Below, piece after piece: positions 23,280-30,733 of a DNA stretch of 45,437 nucleotides. The position numbers and the translations under genes are program-made. The notes beneath the pieces were generated by a model. The model had not been told where the DNA came from, made no database searches, and was given only the letters and a program-made list of their open reading frames with translations. The DNA is from Paenibacillus sp. TCA20 (lineage in GTDB: Bacteria > Bacillota > Bacilli > Paenibacillales > Paenibacillaceae), in NCBI RefSeq assembly GCF_000732325.1, contig NZ_BBIW01000025.1, forward strand, positions 1 to 45,437, in the 5' to 3' direction. Numbering within the stretch: position 1 is the stretch's first letter; every line of letters starts with the position of its first letter.

Positions 23280-24545
23280 ATGGTGAAACGTAAAAAATGG
23301 TTGTTTGTCAGTCTTGGAGTAGTTGTACTGCTTATGATCGCTGGAGCAATGGTGGTGAACACAAGCACCTCAAGAGAAGGTGTCCTAAATAGAATCAGCG
23401 CGGCAATAGACAATAACGATACAGAATTGCTCATATCTGTAATGCCTGATGAAATACAAGGCTATCCAACAGTGGAGGATTCGGCTAAATACTTTTTGCA
23501 GACAGCAGCTGACAACAAGGAGCTGACAATGCAACTCTTGGATAAGGAAAATTCTGATGTAGCAAACAGCGTTAAAGAAATGCGTTTGAGTGGAGAGTTT
23601 CCATTCAGCATAGAAAAATCGGGGAAGAAACTGCTGTTTTTTGATAAATACGTGTTGTTGCCTAAAGAAACTTATGTGACCTTTAAAGACCTTAGCAATG
23701 ATGTTACGTTGAAACTTAATGGCAAAGAAGTGAAGCGTGAGGACTTACAAAAACCATTACTAGCAGGAAGCTATGAAATTGAAGCTATCAAGTCATCTGC
23801 ATGGACAAGCATCACTGATAAGAAATCAGTAACAGCTGGAGAAAAGCCGAGTAGGGAATTGTCATTTGACTTAACGGGGTATGTTCTGGATTTGTCTAAG
23901 GAACTAAAAGGAGCTGAAATTTTGTTTAAAGGTAAAGGGACAGGAATCCGTGTTGGCGACCCTAAATCAGCAGAGTTTGGGCCTATAGAGGAATCTGACG
24001 AGAAAGAGATACAGCTTGCAGCGCAATTTCCGTGGGGAGAAACGTTAAGCTCGCATTATGATAAATCATACTATACCCTTGGTAGCGGATCACACTTCTA
24101 TTTTATTCCTGATATAGAATTCGCAAACGAGTTGTTCCTTGGTTTTGCAGAGGAATACGCTCAAGCAAGTGTAAAACAAAGTGTTGAGCCTTTCAAAAGT
24201 GCCACGGACAAATTCAAGGCTAAACAAGCAAATGCTTATCAGCCTTCAATGTTTGGTAACTACTCTTATAATTTAATTAAAACCTATTTCAATAAGGAAA
24301 CACCCAAAATTGTAATCGACAAAGAGGGTAATCCGGTCATGCAGCTGGACGGAGTTATTCGATTGAATAGACTGAAAACCGATTATCTTAGGGAAAAGGA
24401 GTATGTTTATTCTCTTTCCCTAAAAGCTTTATATGATGAGGAAAAGCAGATATGGAGTATTGATGAGGCAAACTTAGGGTCTTTTGCAAGTATTCCTAAT
24501 CAAAATGAAGAGGGTAAATACGTTATCACGACTGCAAAAAAATAG
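23280..24545 (+). CDS. TcaA-like membrane-anchored protein, last gene of the transfer operon
   Basis: The 421-residue protein has one N-terminal membrane helix (about residues 7-27). Extracytoplasmic domains resembling TcaA/YvbJ follow: ILNR-type helical start, YFLQTAADNKELTMQLLDKE, and LLPKETYVTFKDLSNDVTLK, which looks like a beta-sandwich. A C-terminal NTF2-like domain ends the protein (about 300-421, with VYSLSLKALYDEEKQIWSID). It lacks the zinc ribbon of classic TcaA. Its NTF2-like end makes a VirB8/TcpC-like scaffold role possible, since no separate VirB8 was found. GAAGGGAG precedes the ATG at 23280. Confidence 0.65.
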   Translation: MVKRKKWLFVSLGVVVLLMIAGAMVVNTSTSREGVLNRISAAIDNNDTELLISVMPDEIQGYPTVEDSAKYFLQTAADNKELTMQLLDKENSDVANSVKEMRLSGEFPFSIEKSGKKLLFFDKYVLLPKETYVTFKDLSNDVTLKLNGKEVKREDLQKPLLAGSYEIEAIKSSAWTSITDKKSVTAGEKPSRELSFDLTGYVLDLSKELKGAEILFKGKGTGIRVGDPKSAEFGPIEESDEKEIQLAAQFPWGETLSSHYDKSYYTLGSGSHFYFIPDIEFANELFLGFAEEYAQASVKQSVEPFKSATDKFKAKQANAYQPSMFGNYSYNLIKTYFNKETPKIVIDKEGNPVMQLDGVIRLNRLKTDYLREKEYVYSLSLKALYDEEKQIWSIDEANLGSFASIPNQNEEGKYVITTAKK

Positions 24546-24560
24546 AATTGTACACATACA

Positions 24561-24604
24561 CAAGAATGGCCACTCTCGATCAGCGTGGCCATTCTTGTTT
24601 TTTG
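24561..24604 (+). terminator. Strong terminator at the end of the transfer operon
   Basis: CAAGAATGGCCAC (24561-24573) pairs perfectly with GTGGCCATTCTTG (24585-24597) and is followed by seven T residues. Confidence 0.93.
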
Positions 24605-24693
24605 TATACATTAAACGATTCCGGAAAGAGCCGGCAGCTCACATTTTGTATACAGATTATGCTCTGTTGCACATGCCAGGATAGATTTTGTAC
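24603..24693 (-). repeat. Dispersed TGTAC repeat, copy D (inverted)
   Basis: Read on the minus strand it has GTACAAAATC, CCTGG, TGTATACAAAATG, GCCGGCTC, TTCCGGAAT and TGTATACA, in the order of copies A, C and F. It lies between two convergent genes, right after the operon terminator. Confidence 0.75.
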
Positions 24694-24696
24694 TTT

Positions 24697-25023
24697 TTAT
24701 ACTTCGTCAAATACCTCTTTCAATATGTTAAGTGCTTTTCTTTGCTCTTTCTCGCTTCTTTTTAATAGCAGTGCATGGATTTCCATAATATCTTCGCTGT
24801 CTTGTCTTCTTCCTAAACTCATAAGTTCAAAGAACTCAATATTTAAAGCGCTTGATATCTTTATGATGGTCTCTAATGTAATGTTGCTTTCACCGCGCTC
24901 AACTCTGCCGACAAAGGAGAAGGATGAGCCTATTTCATCTGCTAGGGCCTGTTGGGTTAAACCCTTTTCGGTCCGCAACTTCCTTATAATACTTCCGATT
25001 TGTTCAGCAATAGTTTGATTCAT
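24697..25023 (-). CDS. XRE-family transcriptional regulator
   Basis: The 108-residue protein has a standard helix-turn-helix (LTQQALADEIGSSFSFVGRV then ERGESNITLETIIKISSALN) and a short helical C-terminus. It resembles SinR-like single-domain regulators. It is transcribed away from the broken receptor gene at 25330. The shared 306-bp intergenic region would hold its operator, so it could be the DNA-binding partner of that receptor module. That link is inferred from position only. Confidence 0.85.
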   Translation of the reverse strand: MNQTIAEQIGSIIRKLRTEKGLTQQALADEIGSSFSFVGRVERGESNITLETIIKISSALNIEFFELMSLGRRQDSEDIMEIHALLLKRSEKEQRKALNILKEVFDEV

Positions 25024-25329
25024 AAAAGTGATCTACTCCTCTTACTAAGAAGTGTAGACAATTGGCGAAATGTAGTGGAGCCACTATAAGATTTAAAAGT
25101 TTTAAATATTGTTCCCATATGTGTCATGGGGTATACTGTAAATATCTTCAAAAGAAACAATGTTTTGTCGATATATAGTTTCATGGTCAAACTACTTGAT
25201 ACTAAGGGGATTTGACTAATGGGGATTTCGTTGGTTATATTTGTAATTATATGGAGGAAATTTCTATGTAATGACAGCTAAGATGCTCTTATATAGTGAA
25301 ATGAATCTATTTTATGGAGGCGGTTGGTA
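25024..25329. promoter_or_regulatory. Divergent intergenic region with a start-stop leader
   Basis: This AT-rich region separates the XRE gene from the receptor gene. A GGAGG (25253-25257) precedes ATG-TAA at 25266-25271 at ideal distance, a start codon followed at once by a stop. The in-frame upstream ATG at 25251 gives MEEISM. Such an element could hold ribosomes in the leader of the receptor mRNA. A near-palindrome GTAGTGGAGCCACTATAA lies at about 25072-25089. I could not fix promoters with confidence. Confidence 0.45.
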
Positions 25330-25910
25330 GTGGAAAACCAGAACGATATAGACAATGAATTTTATTTGCTGTCGGATCATGTAAATGCCTTGGATAAAGG
25401 GTTTGAGTTATTCCGACTAAACTACAGGCAGAACAATTGGAACGAAGCGGATCGCGTTGCTAATCATATTTTGTCCTTGGCAGAACGGATGTATGAAAAC
25501 AAGAAAAAATGGGGTGAACTTGTTATTCCTTTAAATCAAATGCTAAAGCGTCCTTTGATTTTTTATTTTGGATACGGATATTTAGCAAAGTCAATCGTTT
25601 TCCAGAAGCAAGGTCTTTTTGACCGCGCTAGAGAGTACATAGCCAAATATGCGGATTTGGGATGGTATGAGAATGCCACAGATGAAGATATGGAGGAAAT
25701 TGAGCGGTTTAAAGGATTTGCGAAGGCTAACGGGTACGCCGTTGATTTATTGTCTGGCAAGATAGAATTATTAAAAGAGTATGTTGATTTTATATTTGAG
25801 AACGATGAGGAAACACTGCCCGGATTAGTTACAATTTTTGAAGCTGCAAACTTGAATGAATGGAATATAGACGAATATTACTATAGCTCTATTCCTGAGC
25901 AGTTAGACAC
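25330..25910 (+). pseudogene. TPR-type receptor (RRNPP/Rap-like), 5' part, interrupted by a Tn7-like transposon
   Basis: This part encodes residues 1-193 of a helical protein with degenerate TPR-like units. Examples are NNWNEADRVANHILSLAERM and KSIVFQKQGLFDRAREYIAK. Joining it to 29744-30041 gives one 292-residue frame, passing EQLDTFSELEDL at the seam. GGAGG at 25316-25320 fits the GTG at 25330. Protein type and the exported peptide encoded behind it suggest a peptide-sensing receptor of the Rap/RRNPP kind. It lacks a recognisable N-terminal DNA-binding domain. As found it ends after a few transposon codons. Confidence 0.75.
25906..25910. repeat. Target-site duplication GACAC (left copy)
   Basis: GACAC immediately precedes the transposon's TGT terminus and recurs at 29739-29743 after its ACA terminus. 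Five bases is the usual length for Tn7-like insertions. Confidence 0.9.
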
Positions 25911-26042
25911 TGTCCAATGATACAAACATGCCATAATTAATACTCAATAAAATCAAGGGTTCTTATTAGTTGAAAGGGGATGTTTGTGTCCTAGTTCAGT
26001 GACACAAACATCCCCTTTTACGTATCTGGTGACACAAACATA
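25911..26042. repeat. Left end of the Tn7-like element with repeated transposase sites
   Basis: Copies of the site (TGACACAAACAT or its complement) are at about 25918-25930 (one mismatch), 25980-25990 (opposite orientation), 26000-26011 and 26030-26041. The second and third form an 18-base perfect inverted repeat (25973-25990 with 26001-26018), which could also act as a terminator. Confidence 0.85.
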
Positions 26043-26125
26043 TACTTATAAGGCGCGAAAATTATTTACCGAAAATTATGACTATGATAAGATAATAGCA
26101 AAATCTTGTCAAAAAAAGGTGTTTT

Positions 26126-26757
26126 ATGTACGAGCCAATATTCCTATTAAACGAAGCAGTCGGTAGTAGCTATTGGGAAAGGTATAGTTACAAGCTTCAA
26201 AAGGACGTTCAATTGTTCGGTGATCTTAAGTACGATCATTGGATATTGGTCGAAACGGATCCCAACATTCTTAAATTTTGCGAAAGACCAAACAGTGAGA
26301 AACTGCTAGAAAATAATTTACATAAGATAAGGTTTTTGATATGTGGCAGCTTGAACGAAACGGAAAAGAAACGTTTGTAAACGTAAGATATAAAAACCAA
26401 GAGACTGATCATGAGAGGTTAGAAAAATGGTGCTTTAAATAAGGATATGACTATAAAGTACTCTACGAAGAGGACATACGCGGACAAGATCTTTACCTGA
26501 AAAATATGAAGTAGTTACTGCCATATATCGGTCAACGGAATATTCCCATCGAAACGGATAAAAGGCACATTCTACGTGCTCTCGGTGACGAAACTAAAAC
26601 TATCGGAGAGTTGCAAAGCATATGTTCAACAATTCCGATCAGTCGTATCCATATATTTCTTAATTTATTCAGGAGAACTAATTGCATCCAATATAAAGGA
26701 AGTCGAATTAGGAATCTTGACCGAGGTGAAGCGAATTGGGTAGAAAACGGATTTTAG
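26126..26757 (+). pseudogene. tnsA-like transposon endonuclease, frameshifted
   Basis: The first frame holds YDHWILVETDPNILKFCERP, the TnsA pattern of a residue block before the catalytic core. At about 26330 the frame shifts. The other frame continues with DMWQLERNGKETFVNVRYKN and EKWCFK, which is the nuclease core, where the usual Glu-x-Lys reads Asn-Val-Arg. In-frame stops follow at 26440 and 26512. The last segment runs to 26757 and overlaps the tnsB-like start by 22 bases. TnsA makes the 5' nicks in cut-and-paste Tn7 transposition. This copy is dead. Confidence 0.75.
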
Positions 26758-26933
26758 AAAATGTCGAAATTGAACCGAAATATTTGGATATAAACAACTG
26801 GCCAGTCGTTTTAACCGACGATTGGTCGGAAGAACGTAAAGAGGTTTTCCTTAAAAGGAAAGCTGCAGTCGAAATGAGGGGGAACTTGGATACTGTCAAC
26901 TTTAGCAGTGGCGATGGGGGCGGCAGTGTTTAG
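26736..26933 (+). pseudogene. tnsB-like transposase, N-terminal stub
   Basis: The translation MGRKRILENVEIEPKYLDIN NWPVV is followed by EERKEVFLKRKAAVEM, the N-terminal pattern of TnsB-type (DDE, rve) transposases. After about 50 residues the similarity stops and the frame ends at residue 65, so the catalytic domain is deleted. GAGGTGA precedes the TTG start. Position directly after tnsA is canonical. Confidence 0.65.
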
Positions 26934-26975
26934 GTTTATCCAAGGTTAGCTGTCTAAACAAAAGAATAGTGGCGA

Positions 26976-27020
26976 AAAGAGATCAAACCCTACTCAACTT
27001 GTAGGGTTTGATCTCTTTTC
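26976..27020. terminator. Bidirectional terminator inside the Tn7-like element
   Basis: AAAAGAGATCAAACCCTAC pairs perfectly with GTAGGGTTTGATCTCTTTT over a 7-base loop. Confidence 0.9.
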
Positions 27021-27037
27021 TAATCTGTTCACCGATG

Positions 27038-27084
27038 AAAACAGACAAGCCATGTCCTCAATATTCATGGTTTGTCTGTTTTTC
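27038..27084 (-). terminator. Terminator after the DUF1657 gene
   Basis: GAAAACAGACAA..CCATG pairs with CATGG.TTGTCTGTTTTTC. It lies at the 3' end of the minus-strand gene at 27085. Confidence 0.8.
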
Positions 27085-27291
27085 TTAAAACCCCTTATAT
27101 TGAGGTTCTTCATTTTCCAACTGTTGTACGCGGCTTTCTACTTGCTGCACGATTTGTTGGGTTTGTTGGGCCGCATTCGTAAAGAGCGATTTTGCTTCTT
27201 GATTTTGTGTTTCCAAAGCAAATTGTTCCAGACTCGCCTGAGCACTTTTTAAAGATGCTACGCACGTTTTCACTTGAGAAGCAACTGTCAC
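27085..27291 (-). CDS. DUF1657 family protein
   Basis: The 68-residue helical protein (MTVASQVKTCVASLKSAQAS and on to VESRVQQLENEE) matches the small DUF1657 proteins that accompany DUF421 and SpoVA genes in Bacillales spore-associated operons. AGGAGGTGACATTCC gives a strong ribosome site. It is divergent from the DUF421 gene within the transposon. Likely a spore or membrane accessory protein; its biochemical role is unknown to me. Confidence 0.75.
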   Translation of the reverse strand: MTVASQVKTCVASLKSAQASLEQFALETQNQEAKSLFTNAAQQTQQIVQQVESRVQQLENEEPQYKGF

Positions 27292-27502
27292 GGAATGTCA
27301 CCTCCTTTACCTTAGGATAGGATAATGTTTCAGGGGTAATAGGAATAGATGCTTACATTCTCCCAATACCGAAATTAATATTTCCGTCTCGCAACAAAAG
27401 CATACGTTAGAAAAATTTTCAAATGGAAATGTATGAAAATAATGGAATAGGGACATATTAACTTTTGTCGATTAAATGTGATTGGAAAGGAATGGTGATA
27501 TT

Positions 27503-28363
27503 ATGCCGGATTGGGTAGAAATTGCTTTGCGAACGTTATTGGCTATGGGGGTTCTTTTTGTCCTAACGAAGATATTGGGTAAACGACAGGTATCAGAGCT
27601 TTCATTGTTTGAGTATATCACCGGCATCACGATCGGCAGCCTTGCAGCTTACGTTTCGTTGGATCTGGAGTCCAATTGGTATCTGGGCTTGGTTGCGATG
27701 ACGGTTTGGACCGTTGTTTCTTTAGGGATTGAACTTTTACAGCTGAAAAGCAAAACGGCAAGAGACCTATTCGACGGCAAAGCAACAGTACTCATTAAGG
27801 ACGGCAAGATCATGGAGGATAACCTAAAAAAAGAAAGGATTACCACGGATGAACTTATGGAACAGCTTCGAATAAAGAATGTGTTCAAAGCTGCCGATGT
27901 TGAATTCGCCATCATGGAGTCAAGCGGTGACGTTAGCGTTCTTTTAACCAAGGAAAATCAACCGTTTACGCCTAAACACCTGGGGATAAATGTCGGGCCA
28001 GAACAAGAACCTCAATCGGTCATTATGGATGGAAAAATAATGGACGAACCGCTTGCCACGATAGGTCTAAACAGGCAATGGTTGGATACGGAACTGGAGA
28101 AATTAGGTGTTTCGATTGATAACGTATTTCTTGGACAGGTGGATTCCTATGGCCAGCTATACGTTGATTTATTTGATGATCAGATCAAAGTACCGAAACC
28201 CCAGAAAAAAGCCGCGTTGCTTGCAACATTGAAAAAGTGTGAAGCGGATCTCGAAATGTTTGGCTTATCTACCAAAGAACAAAATACAAAGCAGATGTAC
28301 GAGCAATGTTCAAAAGCGTTAGAAAAGATTATTGATGAAGTTAAACCATTGCTGATTCGTTAA
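27503..28363 (+). CDS. DUF421 (YetF-type) membrane protein
   Basis: The 286-residue protein has three N-terminal membrane helices (about residues 4-80). The DUF421 signature is LGKRQVSELSLFEYITGITI. A cytoplasmic domain follows (ATVLIKDGKIMEDNLKKERI, LLTKENQPFTPKHLGI). An extra helical tail of about 60 residues ends it. Such proteins occur in spoVA-type operons linked to spore heat resistance and germination. The TTG at 27482 is less likely than the ATG at 27503, where the family start (PDWVEIALRTLL) begins. This is transposon cargo. Confidence 0.82.
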   Translation: MPDWVEIALRTLLAMGVLFVLTKILGKRQVSELSLFEYITGITIGSLAAYVSLDLESNWYLGLVAMTVWTVVSLGIELLQLKSKTARDLFDGKATVLIKDGKIMEDNLKKERITTDELMEQLRIKNVFKAADVEFAIMESSGDVSVLLTKENQPFTPKHLGINVGPEQEPQSVIMDGKIMDEPLATIGLNRQWLDTELEKLGVSIDNVFLGQVDSYGQLYVDLFDDQIKVPKPQKKAALLATLKKCEADLEMFGLSTKEQNTKQMYEQCSKALEKIIDEVKPLLIR

Positions 28364-28407
28364 CAATTCGCCAATTATACGTCAGCTGAAAATCGAGGAG
28401 GATGTTC

Positions 28408-28700
28408 ATGGCAAATAATAGCGCGTGGTGGATCGGCTCTTTCGTAGATCAGAAGTCGGTTTCCAAGGCTAGAGTTCGAGGAACCTCCAAGTTAAGCTGG
28501 TCTCAGTAACCCCCGCAGAAGAATTCCCTGAACACTCGGCATTACAATCGATCGTAGGGCAAGTTTGGCAGGATAAAAAGAATTACTCGGGAGTACTCGT
28601 GCAAGAGAGGTTAGATGGCAAATTGCGATCCATGAATGATCACCAGGACGAGACAAATAGGCTACCAGAAAAAGTAAGTCAGGCAGCCTATTTGCTCTAA
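28408..28700 (+). pseudogene. Frameshifted hypothetical gene (transposon cargo)
   Basis: A GAGGAGG ribosome site precedes MANNSAWWIGSFVDQKSVSK, which soon runs into a stop at about 28507. In another frame translation continues as VKLVSVTPAEEFPEHSALQS and reaches a stop at 28698. The two parts look like one gene with a frameshift near 28480-28490. I do not recognise the product. Its position after DUF421 suggests the same cargo unit. Confidence 0.45.
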
Positions 28701-28856
28701 ATACAAGGAGGGGACTGTACCCCACCATTAGTATATATACCGTGGAGGTTGTATAAGTACAATTATCGAGTTGGAACGAGGTCCGATCAGTGCTGATAGA
28801 TAAAAATTCTTCGAGGTAAACTTTCCACAACGAATACGAATAAAAGGCATCCAAAA

Positions 28857-29588
28857 TTGGGCACCGTTTTTGCAGCCACGACGAGAGCACGCATCATTTC
28901 CTCAATAAGACAGTTTTTTAAATGGGCTGTTAAACAACAATACCTTCGATATGATGTTTCCCAGTATATAGAGAACCCGAAACTCGGTGAACGGCTTCCT
29001 AAAAGCCTTTCTCTACAGGATGCCATGACATTTGAACAATACGCCGCGAAGCGCAAATTTAAAGAAAGAGACTCATTAATCACTACGCTGTTTTTATTGC
29101 TCGGACTACGGGTTTCTGAACTCGTAAGTATCGATCTCAAGCATTTCAATGAAGATGATGGATCGCTCGCAGTCATTGGTAAAGGGAACAAGGAAAGAAA
29201 ACTCGTGTTGACACCGAAAATAATTCGGGCCCTGGAGAATTATAAGCCAGTTCGGCAAATGATCCTACAAAAACGCAATAGAATTGATGAACCAGCGTTG
29301 TTTATTTCGGAAAAACGAGGGCAGCGGCTAACAAGAAGAGCTGTGGGATTAATCATCGAGGAAATTGCAAAAGATGCCGGTGTTCGAGCAAATAATTATA
29401 AAGTAACGCCTCATAAGCTGCGCCATACTTGTGCAACCGTTCTATATAACGACGGTGAGGGAGCTGATTTGTTGGCAATTGCTGATCTATTGGGCCACGC
29501 GGACCCCAAAACAGCCACGATTTATACAAAAGTGAATATAGAGAAAATGCGAAAAATCGTGACATCAAACCCTTTGGAATTAACCTAA
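28857..29588 (+). pseudogene. Tyrosine recombinase, N-terminally truncated
   Basis: The 243 residues cover part of the core-binding domain (IRQFFKWAVKQQYLRYDVSQ) and the whole catalytic domain: Arg in LGLRVSELV, Lys in GKGNKERK, HKLRHTCA, LGHADPKT and Tyr in TIYTKVN. About 50-60 residues of the usual N-terminus are missing. The bases upstream contain stops and no matching ribosome site, so it is probably inactive. It ends about 14 bases before the first right-end repeat of the Tn7-like element. Confidence 0.75.
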
Positions 29589-29601
29589 ATTGGATCATGG
29601 C

Positions 29602-29738
29602 ATGTTTGTGTCACAAGCGGCATAAAAGGAGATGTTTGTGTCACTGAGAGTATTTCCATTCAGAACTTTGTAAGGAGATGTTTGTGTCAAAAATCCATCC
29701 GAATTTGGGCTTTAAGGTGATGTTTGTGTCATTAGACA
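29602..29738. repeat. Right end of the Tn7-like element with four transposase sites
   Basis: ATGTTTGTGTCA occurs at 29602-29613, 29632-29643, 29678-29689 and 29720-29731, all in the same orientation. The terminus ends TTAGACA at 29738. Four sites on one side and a different arrangement on the other fit the asymmetric ends of Tn7-like elements. Confidence 0.88.
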
Positions 29739-30041
29739 GACACTTTTTCTGAGCTTGAAGACCTTGGAAATCGTGTATATTACGTAAAATTGCTGAATCA
29801 ACTTGCAGCATACAATTTGAATCAGCGACGGTACGATATCGCAATTAATTATATCCTTGATTATATGCAAATAGCGGTTACAATGGACTTATACAGGGAA
29901 TTTATTACAACTATAGGGATGTTTGAAAACGTCCGTAACCTAGCTACCACAGAGCAACAAATAAAGTACCAAAATATCTTACAGGAGGTGCATCATGAAA
30001 AAAGCATTAGTAGCTACATTTATGCTGATGACATTTCTTAG
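29739..30041 (+). pseudogene. TPR-type receptor, 3' part
   Basis: The segment starts with the second GACAC and then reads in frame FSELEDLGNRVYYVKLLNQL, AAYNLNQRRYDIAINYILDY and on to the stop at 30039-30041. These are TPR-like helices that complete the receptor begun at 25330. The last 47 bases overlap the small exported-peptide gene at 29995, as in many receptor-peptide cassettes. Confidence 0.75.
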
Positions 30042-30114
30042 TATTGTGATTCCGGTTTCTTCACCGCCTTCCAATCCAACAATAACACCATTTAATCACG
30101 GCGTTAACGGGTAA
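29995..30114 (+). CDS. Phr-like exported peptide precursor
   Basis: The 39-residue protein has a Lys-Lys start, a hydrophobic signal core (LVATFMLMTFLSIVIPVSS) and a short polar tail SPPSNPTITPFNHGVNG. AGGAGG at 29983-29988 is six bases from the ATG. The gene overlaps the receptor's 3' end in another frame and is followed by a terminator. This is the layout of Rap-Phr and other RRNPP cassettes, in which a fragment of the exported tail is re-imported and binds the receptor. The peptide gene is intact though the receptor is broken. The mature signal cannot be read off. Confidence 0.7.
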   Translation: MKKALVATFMLMTFLSIVIPVSSPPSNPTITPFNHGVNG

Positions 30115-30117
30115 AAC

Positions 30118-30150
30118 AAAGGCCACTTGCATATGCAGGTGGCCTTTTGT
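30118..30150 (+). terminator. Terminator of the receptor-peptide unit
   Basis: AAAGGCCAC pairs with GTGGCCTTT, and an inner TTGCA/TGCAG extends the stem. TTTTGT follows. Confidence 0.88.
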
Positions 30151-30157
30151 AATGGAA

Positions 30158-30256
30158 TCAACAATGTACACGTATATGTTTACGTTTACGTTTGCTTATA
30201 TTGTGCGTCTCTATAGTAGTTGTGCCGCAGGTGCGGCAAAAGGTTTTCTGTTTCAT
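30158..30256 (-). CDS. Possible 32-residue CxxC peptide
   Basis: The frame starts seven bases after the stop of the membrane protein at 30263 and reads MKQKTFCRTCGTTTIETHNI and then a basic tail. The FCRTCGTTT part is encoded by a 21-bp near-palindrome that recurs at about 35384, where it again falls in a tiny frame (CCRTCGTTTF). The basic tail comes from TTTACGT repeats. No clear ribosome site precedes it, so it may only reflect the DNA repeat. Confidence 0.3.
   Translation of the reverse strand: MKQKTFCRTCGTTTIETHNISKRKRKHIRVHC
30168..30192. repeat. TTTACGT-type repeat cluster, remote copy
   Basis: The sequence CACGTATATGTTTACGTTTACG matches the repeat clusters around parAB, 5 kb away. 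It is followed at 30219-30240 by the GTTGTGCCGCAGGTGCGGCA element, also found in inverted orientation beside the parA cluster. Confidence 0.65.
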
Positions 30257-30262
30257 CACAAT

Positions 30263-30535
30263 TTAATGTGTAGGTTTCCGTTTCGATTTCGTCCATGCTG
30301 ATAGGAGCCATATATGGATTGGAATTGATACTAAAGAATAAGCGATAAATGCTAAGTTGAATATAGTCTTATGTTGAAAAGTTTGTGCTTGGATATAGTT
30401 GCAGGATAGATACATAAGTATTGCGGATATGAAAACGTATTTGTTATATTCCTCTTTGCTCGTGCTGATCCGCAGGATTACCGCATGAAGCCACGCTACA
30501 AAAGACAAAATGGCTATAGTAAATACTGTTGCCAT
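30263..30535 (-). CDS. Small membrane protein
   Basis: The 90-residue protein starts MATVFTIAILSFVAWLHAVI and has three hydrophobic helices and a basic C-terminus (WTKSKRKPTH). AAGGGAG precedes the ATG at 30535, and longer starts lack a site. No family recognised. It is isolated on the minus strand between the receptor-peptide unit and repeat E. It may be an immunity or entry-exclusion-type protein, but nothing in the sequence proves this. Confidence 0.55.
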   Translation of the reverse strand: MATVFTIAILSFVAWLHAVILRISTSKEEYNKYVFISAILMYLSCNYIQAQTFQHKTIFNLAFIAYSLVSIPIHIWLLSAWTKSKRKPTH

Positions 30536-30589
30536 ATCTTCACGCTCCCTTCTAGTAATATTATACCCATTATGTGAGAGATTCAGTCC

Positions 30590-30684
30590 TGTACACATAT
30601 TATCGGCTTCAGATCCGCGGCCGTGATAGTTTCTGTGTACATTTTATCTGCTGCAGAAAGTACCAGGAGAAAAATACGTACACA
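30590..30684 (-). repeat. Dispersed TGTAC repeat, copy E (inverted)
   Basis: On the minus strand the 95-bp element has TGTGTACG, CCTGG, CTGCAGCAGAT, TGTACACAG, CGGCCGCGGATC and TGTGTACA, in the family order. It lies upstream of the minus-strand membrane gene and of the foldable region on the plus side. Confidence 0.75.
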
Positions 30685-30733
30685 TCAAACCTAAACAAGT
30701 GAAGAAAACAGGTGTTTAATCCCCCGGTTCATC

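Larger units (their letters stand above)
25911..29738. mobile_element. Decayed Tn7-like transposon
   Basis: The 3,828-bp element has matching ends: 5' TGTCCAATGATACAAACATG on the left and TGTCTAATGACACAAACATC read inward from the right. Further 12-base ATGTTTGTGTCA-type repeats lie inside each end, as expected for TnsB binding. The only transposition genes are a tnsA pseudogene and a tnsB stub, so it cannot move alone. Cargo is a DUF1657 gene, a DUF421 gene, a broken gene and a truncated tyrosine recombinase. Excision restores the receptor gene exactly. Confidence 0.88.

Noticed and set aside
24548..25018. A 156-codon plus-strand frame rich in Ser and Cys
   Set aside because: It is the antisense shadow of the XRE gene at 24697-25023 and runs through a terminator hairpin.
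26001..26018. Perfect 18-bp hairpin read as a plain terminator of the receptor gene
   Set aside because: It may act as one, but each arm is a transposase site of the Tn7-like left end and it lies inside the element, so it is annotated there.
29602..29731. Four ATGTTTGTGTCA repeats, considered as an operator array or CRISPR
   Set aside because: The same sites occur inverted at the other end of a unit flanked by a perfect 5-bp duplication, so they are transposon-end binding sites.
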